DNA from: Embiotoca jacksoni
Lineage: Eukaryota > Chordata > Actinopteri > Embiotocidae
DNA length: 64,000 nt
Direction: 5' to 3'
Assembly: GCA_022577435.1 (NCBI GenBank)
Contig: JAKOON010000002.1
Location: 8,024,001 to 8,088,000, forward strand
This document shows positions 25,601 through 37,600 of the stretch, piece after piece. The notes under the pieces were generated by a model, which was not told where the DNA came from, made no database searches, and saw only the letters and a program-made list of their open reading frames with translations. Both the position numbers and the translations under genes were made by a program. Within the stretch, counting starts at the first letter, position 1; every line of letters starts with the position of its first letter.

Positions 25601-28210
25601 AATCGACACCAAATCAAATACTGTTTAATGCCTTTGAATAGAATTTTAATGGGTCAGGGTGAGACCGTTGTGCTTGCAGTTATTCTGCAGGCGATATTTT
25701 GGTGCACAATCCCCTTAAAATTCTCCCCTCGCCCCACTATAACAACATGCCAAACAGAGCATGAGAACGAGTGCTTTATTACTCACAGTTGTGGTGGTGG
25801 TCCGCATGGTGATGCATGTAAGATGGAGCCTCATATTTTGATATGCATGCACGGGTGTGGAGAAAACGACTGCTGTGAACTGCATTTCATCGTGCAGCTT
25901 CTCCTACATTGAACTTTCACTCAGGGGGGACTCCATCTCCGGTGTCCGACTCTGTCCTTAGGCGCTCATATTAAAGAAGGAGCACAGCAATACCCAATTT
26001 CTCTGCTGCTACTAAAAAAAAAAAAGAAAAACAGAGAGCTCTTTTGGGGGATTTTTGTTTTTCTGCCGAATACGATTCATGCTGCATGTATACAGTGACT
26101 TCAAAAACTCTCTTTGAAAAGGTTTCCAGCGAAAGATGGCATCATTTATATTTATTATATGACAAGGGCATGTTTCCTTTGTGGGTGACTTTTTATTTCA
26201 TTTATGGGAGTATTCACTGGCTCCGACGAGGTCAGAATCATGAGATGACTTGTACCCATTGGACTCAAAGGACTTCTATGTAATTAGTGGTCAGATGAAA
26301 AACAATCCGAACAGCTTGTGTAAGAAGCCTGCGGTGATGGGGAGAAAAAAAACAGGCAGCAGGGGGAGGGGGGGAAAGGTGTAAAAAACAAACCCAACCA
26401 CAGAGGTGAAAGTCAAATAATAAACTCCAAAAGCAAGTAAAGTTCCTTCGCACATCTTTTAAGGGCCACGAATGGCTGCTTTGGGTTTCAGGTCATGCTT
26501 GCAATGGATTTTTCTGGCGGTTACAGTCACTAAGAACATGCCTTAGCTGCCAAGAGGTGGATGAGAAATGGAGCTGTTAGACCTACAACAGCATAAAACA
26601 ACTATTTATATCACCACCAGTTTCATGGCTGGATTTATGATTCTTTTAACCTGTCTCTCCAAAACGCAGCGCTGTCTGAAGCTCAGACATTGTAAAAACA
26701 CAATGCACTGTCAGATTCTCCATAGTCGGAGATGGACACAGATAAAAGACTATATATTCTTCAACAATCCTTATCAGTCTACCATTATTCTGTATATTAC
26801 TAAGGAGACTATTGATAGTGTAACTTCAATGGGCTCATTATCAGTTTTATATTCACCAAAAATATGCTCATCAGTACATTTTAATGTCACTAATAATTCA
26901 TCAACTGCATCGCGATAACATCATTCTTTCCCACAATAAATTGTAATGCTTTGTCCTTTTTATATGGGCTTGACAAGTCACTATAACATGAATATGATTT
27001 AACATTTATGTATATTTAATCCAAATTGTAGTTTTTGAGAAATGCAAAGCTACATTTTTAATACTAAAATGCCTTTAAGTGATTCATTTATCTTATATAT
27101 TCTTCTATAGGGTTATATTTCTTGACCATTAATCTACATACTTATTGTATTTAGTTTGACGTTTTACTTTACCCATGTAAAACACTTAAATTTGCTCCTC
27201 TGTTTGAAAGGTGCTCTACAAATAAACTGGCCTCGCTGTACAGATAGTTTATCATTTAGAGTAACAGGAAATATGAGGAAAACAGTGGTGGGGAGTGACA
27301 AGACAGTTAGAGGTATTGACATACCTTCCAGCATCAGACACAATAAATCCTGGCCTGCTGTCTTTTCTTTCCACTGACATCATGGCTATAAATGATGGGA
27401 AATTAAATTTAAACCAAACTGTAGGTTTTTGTTCATGGAAATTCATTATTTGTGTTGCGTGGGTTGCCCAACTTGTCTCGACTTGCCTCTTTAGATGTGT
27501 AGGTGCATTTTTGTGCACAGCCATTTCTCTAGCGCACGCCTCATGCTGCTTTTAATCGAATACATTGTCGTATAAGATTTATACCCATTCCCGTCCCTCA
27601 CTACCGGGTGCAATCTAAATGGCTCCTTTGTATAAACAGCAAATCTTTATCCTGGAATATGGATCAAAAACGCAAAAAGCATGATGAAAAAATGGCGTGG
27701 GGAAATAGATAGATTTAGTCATGAATTTGAATAAGTGTGGAGGGAAATGGCACAGGTTAATAACAGGGATAAATCATATCTTTCTCACAGCTCGAGGCTG
27801 CAGCTTGTCGATCCTTCTATGTCGTTAGTCATTCACTCTCAAAGACCTGACACAAATACAAACGCATAAATAGAGGAGACTGAAATCTCTGGCAGCAGTT
27901 CTGACCTTGCTTCTCAGAAAAATCAAACAAACAAAGTGACTTAGATTCAAAAGCAGACAGAGCAAAGTCGTTTTTGCTCAAACCCTCACACTAGTTTTGT
28001 CTTTCAGACCTCAAGAAAATATTTTTGTTCAATTATTTCAAAACTGCAGAGAAAAAAATGGGGCACTCGTAATGACTACAGTGCAGTGTGTAGTCAATAA
28101 AAAAAAAGTTTGTCATATTAATGAGCGAATTCTATTTCTATGAAAGAAAAACAGCAAAAAGTAATCTTGCCCTACAAATGTTAAACATTGAAAACTACTA
28201 CAGAATAACA

Positions 28211-28212
<2 letters not shown>
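22671..28212. other. Intergenic DNA, no gene seen
   Basis: This has A22 at 23035-23056 and a pyrimidine run ending TTTACAG at 23731-23767. Positions 25340-25540 are dense in TTAATTAG, GTCAATTAG and AATAATTA homeobox-type sites and may be an enhancer. No open frame resembles a protein family. Confidence 0.5.
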
Positions 28213-28260
<48 letters not shown>

Positions 28261-28292
28261 TCACTTACACACACACACACACACACACACAC
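28213..28292. repeat. Compound (CA)n microsatellite abutting a Tc1 terminus
   Basis: Two (CA)n blocks are split by TCACTCACTTA. The second block runs straight into the CCGG that begins the Tc1-like left terminus. Confidence 0.93.
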
Positions 28293-28309
28293 CGGACATT
28301 GCATTAGGT

Positions 28310-28844
28310 CAGGGGTGTCAAACTCATTTTAGTTAAGGGGCCACATACTGCCCACTTTGATCTCAAGTGGGCCAGACCAGTAAAATCATAGCATAATAAC
28401 GCATACATAACGACAATATTTCTCTTTGTTTAAATCATTGGTGAAGGTTTTTGGATGATAAACCCTGTTTTAAGGTCTTTCTACAATAAACGAGAAACAT
28501 AAAGACCAAAAACTCAGACATCAGCCCACTGTTTATCTGCCCCGGCTCTCCTCTGCAGATTCCCTTGCTTTGTGATGCGTTTGACGTCAAACGCTTCACA
28601 AAGCGAGCAGCGAGCGCTGCTGCCTCCGGAGCAGACGTCGCATTTACGCTGTTTTTGAAGCAATTACTGGATCGATTAAAAAAAAAAATAACAAAACGTT
28701 TGTACTCATAAACCTCCATATTCTCATAGAAATGCAATTTATGTCTTTCTGTAATTTTCACACTTAGCAAAGTCATCCGGCGGGCTGAGCTGGACCCCCT
28801 GGCGGACCAGATCTGGCCCGCGGGCCGTATGTTTGACACCCCTG
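28310..28844. mobile_element. Non-autonomous hAT-type element with 8-bp target duplication
   Basis: The ends are a perfect 14-bp inverted pair, CAGGGGTGTCAAAC and GTTTGACACCCCTG. Both sides carry the identical 8-bp duplication CATTAGGT (28302-28309 and 28845-28852), the hAT hallmark. The 535-bp interior has GGGCC-rich subterminal parts (GTGGGCCAGACCAG and CTGGCCCGCGGGCC). A 134-codon antisense frame inside shows no transposase features. Confidence 0.93.
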
Positions 28845-28899
28845 CATTAGGTAATCAGCCAATCAATAAGCAGAATCTTCTAATTTAACAGACTTTTAA

Positions 28900-29760
28900 C
28901 ATTTGAGTAGTTCAGAAACTGCTGATTTTCACGCAGGTTTTACACAGACTGATATGAAATAGAATAAACATCCAGTGAGCAGTGTTTCTCTGGGAAAAAA
29001 TACCTTTTTGAAAGCACAGGTCGGAGTAGAATAGCCGGACTGCTTCGAGCTGATGAGAAACAACTGCAGCTCTAATAACCACATGTTAAAACCGAGCTAT
29101 CCAGAGGAGTATCTCTGAACGCACAACACGTGAAACCTTGAAGCAGATGGGCTGTAGCAGCAGAAAACCACACCAGGTGCCACTCCTGGCAGCTAAGAAC
29201 AGGAAACCGAGGCCACAGAGGACACGAGCTCTCCAAAATTGGACAATTGAAGATTGGGAAAAACATCGTCTGGTCTGATGAGTCTCAATTTCTGCTGCGA
29301 CATCAGAATTTGACATTAAAAAAAACCATGAAAGCATGGATCTACGGTGTAATAATGTGAGAGACATTTTCTTCGCACACTTTGTGCATCTTGTAGCAAC
29401 AGAGCATCATTTAAACACCACTGGCTACTGTTGCTGGCAATGTCCATTCCCTAATGGCGACAAGGTACCCATCTTTTAGCGTCTTCTTTCAGCAGGATAG
29501 CATGTCATGGCACAAACCTCATACAATCTCAGAATAGGTTCTGGTACATGACTATGAGTTCACTGGACTAAAAAGGCCTCCAAAGTCACCAGATCTCAAT
29601 CCAATAGAGCACCTTTGGGATGTGGTGCAACAGGAGATTCTCATTATTAAGGTGCTGCCAACAAATCTGCAGCAACTGTGCGATGCAATCAAGTCAATAT
29701 GAATCAAATCTCTGGGGAATGTTTCCAGCACTTTATTGAATCTGTGCCGCGAAGAATAGA
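28900..29760 (+). pseudogene. Tc1-like transposase remnant
   Basis: Fragments of a DDE transposase are readable in different frames. Near 28915, FRNC-type helix-turn-helix sequence is partly deleted. At 29270-29300 the block WSDESQFLLRHQ, holding a catalytic Asp, is out of frame with its upstream part. At 29576-29638 the block PPKSPDLNPIEHLWDVV carries the catalytic Glu in the typical SPDLNPIEHLWD motif. Stops and frameshifts lie between them, and there is no usable start-to-stop frame. It can no longer move itself. Confidence 0.85.
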
Positions 29761-29826
29761 ATCAGTTCTGAAGGTAAAAGAGGGTCCAACAAGGTACAAG
29801 CAAGGTGTACCTAATAAAGTGGCCTG

Positions 29827-31175
29827 TTAGCGGACAGATATACACGCAGTATAATTTCTTCCTGTTACAAAGTCAGCGTCTACAGAAGTCTATACTCGAC
29901 TCACCTATTAATTTTTCATGACCAATGATTCACAGGTAGCAAATTTCACAGCTCATCATTGCAAAGATTGAGTTTCAAGCAGGAGTTAGCTGGAAACACA
30001 ATAGCTCTGAGGAGATGTGATCTCCTCTGGGGTAAACCGAGGTTAATAATGATAACACGCAGTGGCTTTTTTGGGTCTTGGGGTCAGACTTTGTGTTCTC
30101 ACATCGGTGTGGTTCCGCTAAACAGATTCAGGGAGCCAGATGAATATTGAGTGATTTATGCGGGCATATAGCCAATAAGTCTCCTGTGGCCGGGGATCGT
30201 ATGCTGCTACACAAAAAGCTTGATTTGCAGACAGATGACAACATCCTGGGAGCAAATGGGCAATATGTAAGAGCTCTTGATGATTTTTCACTCTGATGCA
30301 GCTGGCTTGATTCAATGTCAAACAAATCCTCAAGCTTTGACAGTCAAGGACGCTTTGGTGCGGTTTGCAGTGAGCAGAAAACTCCACAACATATTAATAT
30401 AAGACGCTGTTATCTCTGAAATATCAACATTACTCCTGCAGCGTTAGATGCCATTAATAGTCTCAACATAATGAGAGCATGTACAGCAGCTTAACCTGAG
30501 TAGTGGAAGCACTTGTGCATCTGATTTACAACTAGTCTGCATTACAGGAATAAGCTAAAATCTCCAGAATACTGATCATCGATTTCGAGTTTAGGCTGTT
30601 AGCAGTCCAATATGTGCAACAGTAAAACACGTAGTGTTAAGTAAAAACAATAATCGACGGCATGAAGAAGGTGTTAATTGGCACATTTTGTCCTGCATTG
30701 TAAAATGTGCATGTGTCTACAGAAATTTCACTCTGACTACCAAAAAAATGTCAAAACCCACTGATTGGAAGTGAGAAGAAGAAGAATGGAGATCAGGCAC
30801 AAAAGTACCACAAACTTTTAACAAGCGAGGAGCGTGATAAGATGTGACTCCGGAATGATGTTTGAGCCACCGCGCCTGCAAGACAGACTTTCACTCACAC
30901 ACTGATAATTCACAGTTTCCATAGCGACACATCTTTGATTTTTTTTTTTTTTTTTTTTTTTGTGGTAGAATTTTGTTATTTTTCTTGGCAGATAAAATGA
31001 AAAACGTAAAGCTTCAGTCAATGGGAAGGATGGTTAAAATTTTAACTGTGTGAATGTTAAAGAGGAGAGATTGCACTAACTTCCTTTTTTTAAATCTTTT
31101 CTTGCATTTGACAAAGTGCCTAACTTCAGATGTATTTCCCAGATGTATTACTTGGTGGTTGTGTGTGTGTGTGTG

Positions 31176-31206
<31 letters not shown>

Positions 31207-31811
31207 TGTTGTTTTTTTGGTGCATGTGGTGCAGAATGACTAAACCTGCATCACATCACATCACACTACAGATATGAACGAGATTCCGTTATGCAGCATG
31301 TACATACATGTACACATCTAGGCAGCTTCTTTCTACATATGAATTGATAATATTTTCTCCTGTACTCCTGGGTTTAATAAATACATTTTCCACTTGTGAG
31401 GACTCTAACAGTTGATATTTAACAGGAGGTGAACTGAACCCATTAGTGTACATGACTGGAGATCATGATTGAGATGTGTAGCTGGTGTAGTAATAAAAGA
31501 GAACACCACCAAAGACGTTGTGAGACCACAGTTCAGCTGGAACAAAAGAGAGAAAGCCTATATCCACAGTGTGGCTTCTACCACGCCACCTGGTTTATGG
31601 GAGCTCTAACATAAACACACACACAAGCTCTGGCTCTGCATATGTTCCTCCTCAGCGGCTACTGCACTGCTCTTTATGCACTGCACAAATACATATTTGA
31701 GTGAAGGCTGACAGCAACTGTCAACGTCAACTGCATTACACTGAAACAGTATTATCTCCTCAATTAGCTCAATGGTTGACCCTTCCACTTCAGCTTTCTT
31801 TACATTGCTTA

Positions 31812-31851
<40 letters not shown>

Positions 31852-32097
31852 TATATAGATGTAGACAGATCGTATCAAATATTCAAAGGAGAAACTCACA
31901 CTGGTTTCATGGCGCTATGATTGGTTTTGTTGAGTAGGTGGTTATCATCACACATCCGTCCCTTAGATATGAACTCGTAGTGCTCTTCTGAAGCCACTGA
32001 TGTGCCCTCCTGTGCCTGCATAGATTATGACGGGAGCAGGGAGGTGACAGAGTATAAAGAGTGACGAAGTTATGAGATGTTTAAAGAGATTTAAAGG
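29827..32097. other. Intergenic DNA with homopolymers and one (GT)n
   Basis: This includes T23 at 30939-30961, (GT)n with one GC interruption at 31160-31206, and A31 at 31819-31849. No exon was recognised. Confidence 0.6.
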
Positions 32098-32280
32098 TGC
32101 TTTTAGGTGAATTTTGTCACCTTTGGATAGACTGGCTGTTCCTCCATTTCTTGACTTTGTGCTATGCTAAGCTAACTGGCTGCTGTCAATAGCTTCCCAT
32201 TAAACGTACACACACGAGAGTGATTTCTATCTTCTCTTCTAAATCTCAAAAATACCACAAATAACAGTAATTAACAAATA
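32098..32280 (+). repeat. Percomorph-type dispersed repeat
   Basis: This contains TTTGGATAGACTGGCTGTT, then TATGCTAAGCTAACTGGCTG, CCATTAAACG and GAGAGTGATTTCTATCTTCT. The block order matches a repeat I know from many spiny-rayed fish genomes (…GACAGAGCCAGGCTAGCTG… ATGCTAAGCTAAGCTAACC… GAGAGTGGTATCGATCTTC). It is diverged and non-coding. Confidence 0.6.
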
Positions 32281-32485
32281 TGTTTTCCCATGCACAAAAT
32301 TAAATGTTTCTTTTGCATGTTTTCATGCTAAATCCGAATTATTTTCAGAATTTCTCTATCGCCCATGGATTTTTGAAGCATTATATTCAAATGAACATGG
32401 AAAAGAAGTACCATGGTAAGTGAAGCCCCTCCATGAAGACAGACTATAACTGTACTCTAAAGAGGAAGCTTCCTAAAGCTAAATA

Positions 32486-32722
32486 TTAGGGATGGCCATT
32501 TTAAGCAACAACAAAAAGAAATGTGATTGTTGTTTGCTGGAAACTATTAGAGTATTCAAAGAGCCTGAAATGACTCAAAGATTTAGGCACATTAATGCAA
32601 CCTTCTGGCATTACTACCAGGCGGCGGTAAAAACAAGGGAAAAAGACGATAATTCCCTAAACTATTCGAAATTCACTTTTTAAGGACTATTTGAAAAATG
32701 GAAAATAATGACCCATCCCTAA
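32486..32722. mobile_element. 237-bp MITE with TTAGGGATGG inverted ends
   Basis: TTAGGGATGG at 32486-32495 and its exact reverse complement CCATCCCTAA at 32713-32722 bound an AT-rich 237-bp unit. If the ends are TAGGGATGG, the flanks CTAAATAT and ACAAATAT agree at 6 of 8 bases, which would fit an old hAT target duplication. Superfamily is uncertain. Confidence 0.6.
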
Positions 32723-32763
32723 CAAATATAGGTAAAAAATGAAGGTGAAGATTTAAATTCAGC

Positions 32764-32785
32764 AAAAAAAAAAAAAAAAAAAAAA
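32764..32785. repeat. Poly-A run (A22)
   Basis: An uninterrupted A-run 40 bp past the MITE. Confidence 0.95.
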
Positions 32786-33995
32786 GTACTATAACATCCA
32801 TCTATTTCAGTTTGTGGACAAAATTCTTTTTATATTTTGTTATTTTGTGGAATCGCATCAATGGAAAAAAAACAAACATGTAAAGACATCCACAGGCGCA
32901 CCTTTACTGTCCAGTGTGAAAAAGCTCATGTGAAGCAGGACGAGGAAAATGACCAGCATGTGATCAATTCAAAGCAGCGATGTTTGATTAAACAAATGAG
33001 ACGAATAAAACTGCAAACAAAGCGGTCGTTCTTTTCCATGGAGCTATTTCACCCCATGAATGTCAATGAGGAGGTGGTCGGAGGTTATTTATAGTCAAAG
33101 ATTGAATGCAGGGTCTATCCCTCCTGACAATGCCCCCCTGTTTGTCTTCACGTGGAGATGCAGAGACGTTTACGCTTGCAGCCACAGAGTCCGAGCATCG
33201 CCCCAACACATTCAGAGGCAGGCCGGATAAAGAGAGCGAGAGGAAGGCTTAGGAATAGAAGTTACAGAGAGCTCGCGTTATATTTGCAGGGACACGCAGA
33301 CACGAATAGTGCACACGCATGTGCAGAGAGCTCAGTGCGTGTTAATGCAGGCCACAGTGCGTGGGCCGTGCCCCTCCCGTGACGCCAGCTCAGTGGACAA
33401 ACAGCGTGCAGGAGTCATCGCTGGCTGCCATGGATAATTACCATAATGATTGTAAAGACTCAGACATACAGACACTACTGCAAAAAAAACAACAAAAAAA
33501 AAACAGCTCACAAGAAAATGCAACACAACACCACGGACTGCTGTCTTCTTGAAAATCTCCATTAGATGAGTCAGGTTTTGATGTGTGGCAAAAGAAGATT
33601 CCTTCACACTGATTCTGTCATCTTATTGGCATTCTGTACATTATTCATGGTCAGCAGTCATAACTAATGATGATGGAAGAGGTTTACAGCATCATATATA
33701 TTGTGTTGGCTCAAATTTACAAAACTTGTATTTCTTCTCAGATGCTGAGATATTACCTTTGTGCTCTATAGGACATGTCTGCAATTGCCCTGCCGATGCC
33801 TTTTCAAAGTGTAAATAATCCTGAAGCTTCACAGATTTTACAGCACTGTTGAATAATGCATGCTCTAAATTACAGTTGCTGTGATAGCAGCGCCTCTGTT
33901 GTATCAGCGCATCCTCCATCTCTCTCCTATTGATCACAGCACATAATTCTGTCCGACTAAAAAGTGGGATGTCACAGAGCCGTGGGAACGTGTTT

Positions 33996-33998
<3 letters not shown>
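32786..33998. other. Intergenic DNA, no gene seen
   Basis: GC content rises at 33150-33430. The short frames there have no family resemblance. Confidence 0.5.
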
Positions 33999-34080
<82 letters not shown>

Positions 34081-34180
34081 GTAAGGGGGTTGGGGTGGGT
34101 GGGTGGGGCGCTGGGCTGGGCTGGGCTGTGGGGATGATGCAATATGTGTGTTTTGGGCCCGGGGGAGGAGGGAAGGGTGG
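33999..34180. repeat. (GT)40 microsatellite followed by a G-rich tract
   Basis: There are 80 bp of perfect GT repeat at 33999-34078. Then come GGGGGTTGGGGTGGGTGGG, (GGGCT)n and GGGCCCGGGGGAGGAGGG, with many closely spaced G-triplets on the plus strand. Confidence 0.95.
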
Positions 34181-34494
34181 TGGTAGCACGTTAAACGCTC
34201 TTGTGAAAAATATCTGTAAAAAATGATTTAGGCCTGGGTGTACTGCTGTTAAATGTTTTGTTCATACATGATTATGGCCCTTTGAGGAAGGTTTTACACT
34301 TTCATGAACATACAATATTTGTCTATGAAAGGAAAGAAAATAATGTAAGAATACATGTTAATATCGGGTAGTCACAGAGAGACCGTGGCTGGCGCTGGCT
34401 CGTAGCAGAGACAGATTTACACAATAAACACTGATGGCAAAACAGTGCCCAGCAACTATGTTATTTACTTGCACAGCAGGCGATAATCTGATAG

Positions 34495-34640
34495 CTAGTA
34501 GGGCTGCTAGGTAATATGGCCGTTAAATAATATTATGATACTCCAGGCATTTCTGCATTGACGATATTCTGGAGAATATGACAAAATACTGAACAATATT
34601 CAATTCAAAGTATTATGGATTATATATCAACATAAACACA
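34495..34640. repeat. Probable DNA-transposon-derived fragment
   Basis: AGGGCTGCTAGGTAATATGG followed by ATATT-rich sequence resembles the AGGGCTG(G/C)..ATATGG ends of fish interspersed repeats. The far end was not found. Confidence 0.35.
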
Positions 34641-37600
34641 ACGGTTTCAGCCATGCTTGTTGCTATGCATTAGTTACACACGCAACATATGTCATACTGT
34701 TGTGCAGTCTCTGCTATGATGCCATTGTGTCACCAGGTTGGAATATTGCCATTATCCCGCCATGAATGACTTTTTTTTTTATCATATTCAAAATTATGTT
34801 GTTAATAATAAAATAAGGCACACCCATAATAAAAGCAGCTCAGCACTGGCTGTTCTGAAAGACAGATCTGCACACTATCTTGATGATACGAGCATCGACC
34901 GCTGATACAGTTAGTATACACAGGCAAAGCAAAGACATCAAGTTATTTAGCCGCGTTTTTGCATAACACGCTAGCAGGACCTGGTTAGTATTAGTGGATG
35001 TATTCATTTTAATTTTAAAACTGTTCACGACAGCCAGTTCCGGTCCGCCAGTTTTCGCTCTTTTTCATTGTTTCATCATGAAATCCATAATTCGCTCTTG
35101 CGCCGCAATTTTGTTCTGCTGTCATGCTTGTTTGTGGTTACATCACGAGTATTACCTTTGACCCGACGGTTTGGCCTTAAACGTCATTTCCGGTTGGACC
35201 GACCTTTCGGGAACCTGCGATCCAAGATTTACCACTTAGCCTGCTGAAATCAAAATATCATTAGAATATGAACATAACCAAATAAATAAATAAACTGATT
35301 TATTTTAATTTGTTTTATTTTATTCAACTTTTTTGTTTGTTAATTATTTTATTTTCCGTATTGTTGTGGACGTGCAGGTCCACTACCATCTGTCAGTGGG
35401 TGCTGCAGCACCCTGCACAACCATACTTCCCACAGCCTTGGGCCCTAACAGTATATTCTGCTTTGTCATCCTTGGAAAAAAAAAAAAGGTCCTTCAGTCT
35501 GAAGTTGCACTGCGAGAGAAAATTGCACACTCCACCAATCCAAGAGCACCAGCTTTAGTAATAATGCCTTTGTAAACGCCTGAAACAACCACTCAGCATA
35601 CATACACATTGTTACAGCAGGCAATTTCATTTCTATTCAACCACTTTTGCCCTGCTTCATAATCAAAGACTTTTCCAGGCAACTCACACAACTTCCTGAA
35701 GGATACAGTCCAGAAGCAAACCTATCATTTATGACTGTAGCAGCTCATCACCATTTGAAATGAACTGGAGGCTAAAGGCCAGCTTTAGTTGTGCATCATA
35801 ATTTACTGTAAGAAGAATAAAAAGATGACGTTATACTGTCTCTTGAAACTAACCAAAACTGTAAAGTGGTGTCGATTCTTCTGACACACGTCATGAAATG
35901 AAATAAATAAAGTCACTTTTATTTCTTACTCACTTCAATTTTTTTATCAACACTTCAAAAGTGAAACAGAATATTTTAGCTACAAAAAGATGTCTCCTAC
36001 TATTATATTTACTGCTTTCCAAACAACCAATAATGAGAACTCCTTCCCTTTGATATTATCAGACAAGACAATAACAGCACTGTCTTCTACTTCAGTTTTA
36101 GGAAGCAGCTTTATATTAGCAGTAGAATCCCGACATTTTGGAGAGCCCATTGGTTTACAGATACAGTTAAAGATAAAGGAGAAATACTTTAGATTTTCAT
36201 GAAGTCCAGTCCTGTTTTGATAGTACTTGTGGTTGCATTTTTTCATCAATAGCTATTTAGTGACTTTACATCCTGTAGGTTGCTCTCTTTAGTTTTAATT
36301 GTGAGTTGGTGAGTAAGTGCGCGATTCCCACCTGTTAAAATATGTACCTCCACACAAGGAATTTTGGAACCTGATGTTTGCTACTGCTGCTCCCTCACAG
36401 TAAAAGGAAGTGGGTAAGCACTGAGTGACTTTTATTGTGAAATACTGGAAATAGAATGTATATTTCACAAAGTTTAGCATCGACTGCAGTCATTCATCAG
36501 AGGGCTTCAACAAAGAAAGACAAAGGACATTTTTTTGTACAGGAAATCATTTTTAAATAATTGCACAAGGTGATGAATGGAAAGACTTTCAACTTCTACA
36601 CAAGGTAAGCAGCTCCTTTCACTGTGTTCTGCTGTTGTGTGAAAATCTGTTTGCACTGCATGCCAATTATTGATCGTCTTTTTTACCACTACTATGGGAG
36701 TTTGTTTGGCTGCCCTGTGAACAGATACACCTGTTGTTCTTCTGTTGTATTTCTGGCAAAGTAGCTGCTCTACAAGTATTTGCTTAAGAATTACTTGAAC
36801 CTGAAGTATTAAATTGCTTTTACAGTAACCCTGAGCAACCACGTGTTGCCAAACCAATCAATACTGACAGCTTTTGGATTTGAAATCTAAGACTTTACAT
36901 ATATAAAAAAAAACATCCTAATTGTCATTCCTCTTAGACATGTTCGTGGTTATAATTAAAAGCAAATAGGAAAGGTTTTTGATTTCAGCCATTAAAACGA
37001 TAAAAATTCCCTGTGTATAATTTTAAAACATTTTGCTTTGCGTTTACTGTGACCAAGCCAAACTATTTCAAACTCAGCTGTCGTGCAGTAGTGTGTTTAT
37101 AATTGTGTTGCAGGCTCAGAAAGGTTTTCCCTCCACTGTACAGAACAGAAGACAGCACAACAGTACCGACAACACATTTCTCTCTGATAGGAATGTGGCT
37201 TTATGATCTGCTGTGTTGTTCTCTGATTATACCCCACTCGGTGGCAGGTATGCTTTCCAAAAAACTGTATATACCACTGAGCTACCTACTGTCTGGGGAG
37301 AGGGAAACACATGGTCCTTCAATAAAAGATAATAGAAATGACAATAAGATTTACCATCTTCATTCATCTTCTTCATTACTGTCTTCAAGATCCTGGGAAT
37401 AAGCCAACCCGCAAGCCTCAAAGCCCACCAGGTCTTCTGGAATACTGCTTATTTTCAAGGCAGCTGGTAATTCATTACATTTAATAGGATGCTACACTGC
37501 AGTTGTGCTTCAGGGCTACTACTTATTCAGTCTTTGAAAAGAGTTATAAAATCTACTACTTATGAGTTCCTTTGTGTAAAAATTAGGCAGCAAAATCTCC

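Larger units (their letters stand above)
28293..29826 (+). mobile_element. Degraded Tc1-like (IS630/Tc1/mariner) transposon, interrupted by an hAT element
   Basis: The left terminus CCGGACATTGCATTAGGT and right terminus GGTGTACCTAATAAAGTGGC are inverted and match the well-known fish Tc1-like end (CCGGCCACTTTATTAGGTACACC, recollection). The left terminus is split by the nested hAT at 28310-28844. Without it, the element is about 1.0 kb instead of the usual 1.2-1.4 kb, with internal deletions. The interior carries transposase remnants on the plus strand. It is inactive. Confidence 0.85.

Noticed and set aside
28435..28839. 134-codon minus-strand open frame
   Set aside because: It lies wholly inside the non-autonomous hAT element and has no transposase motif.
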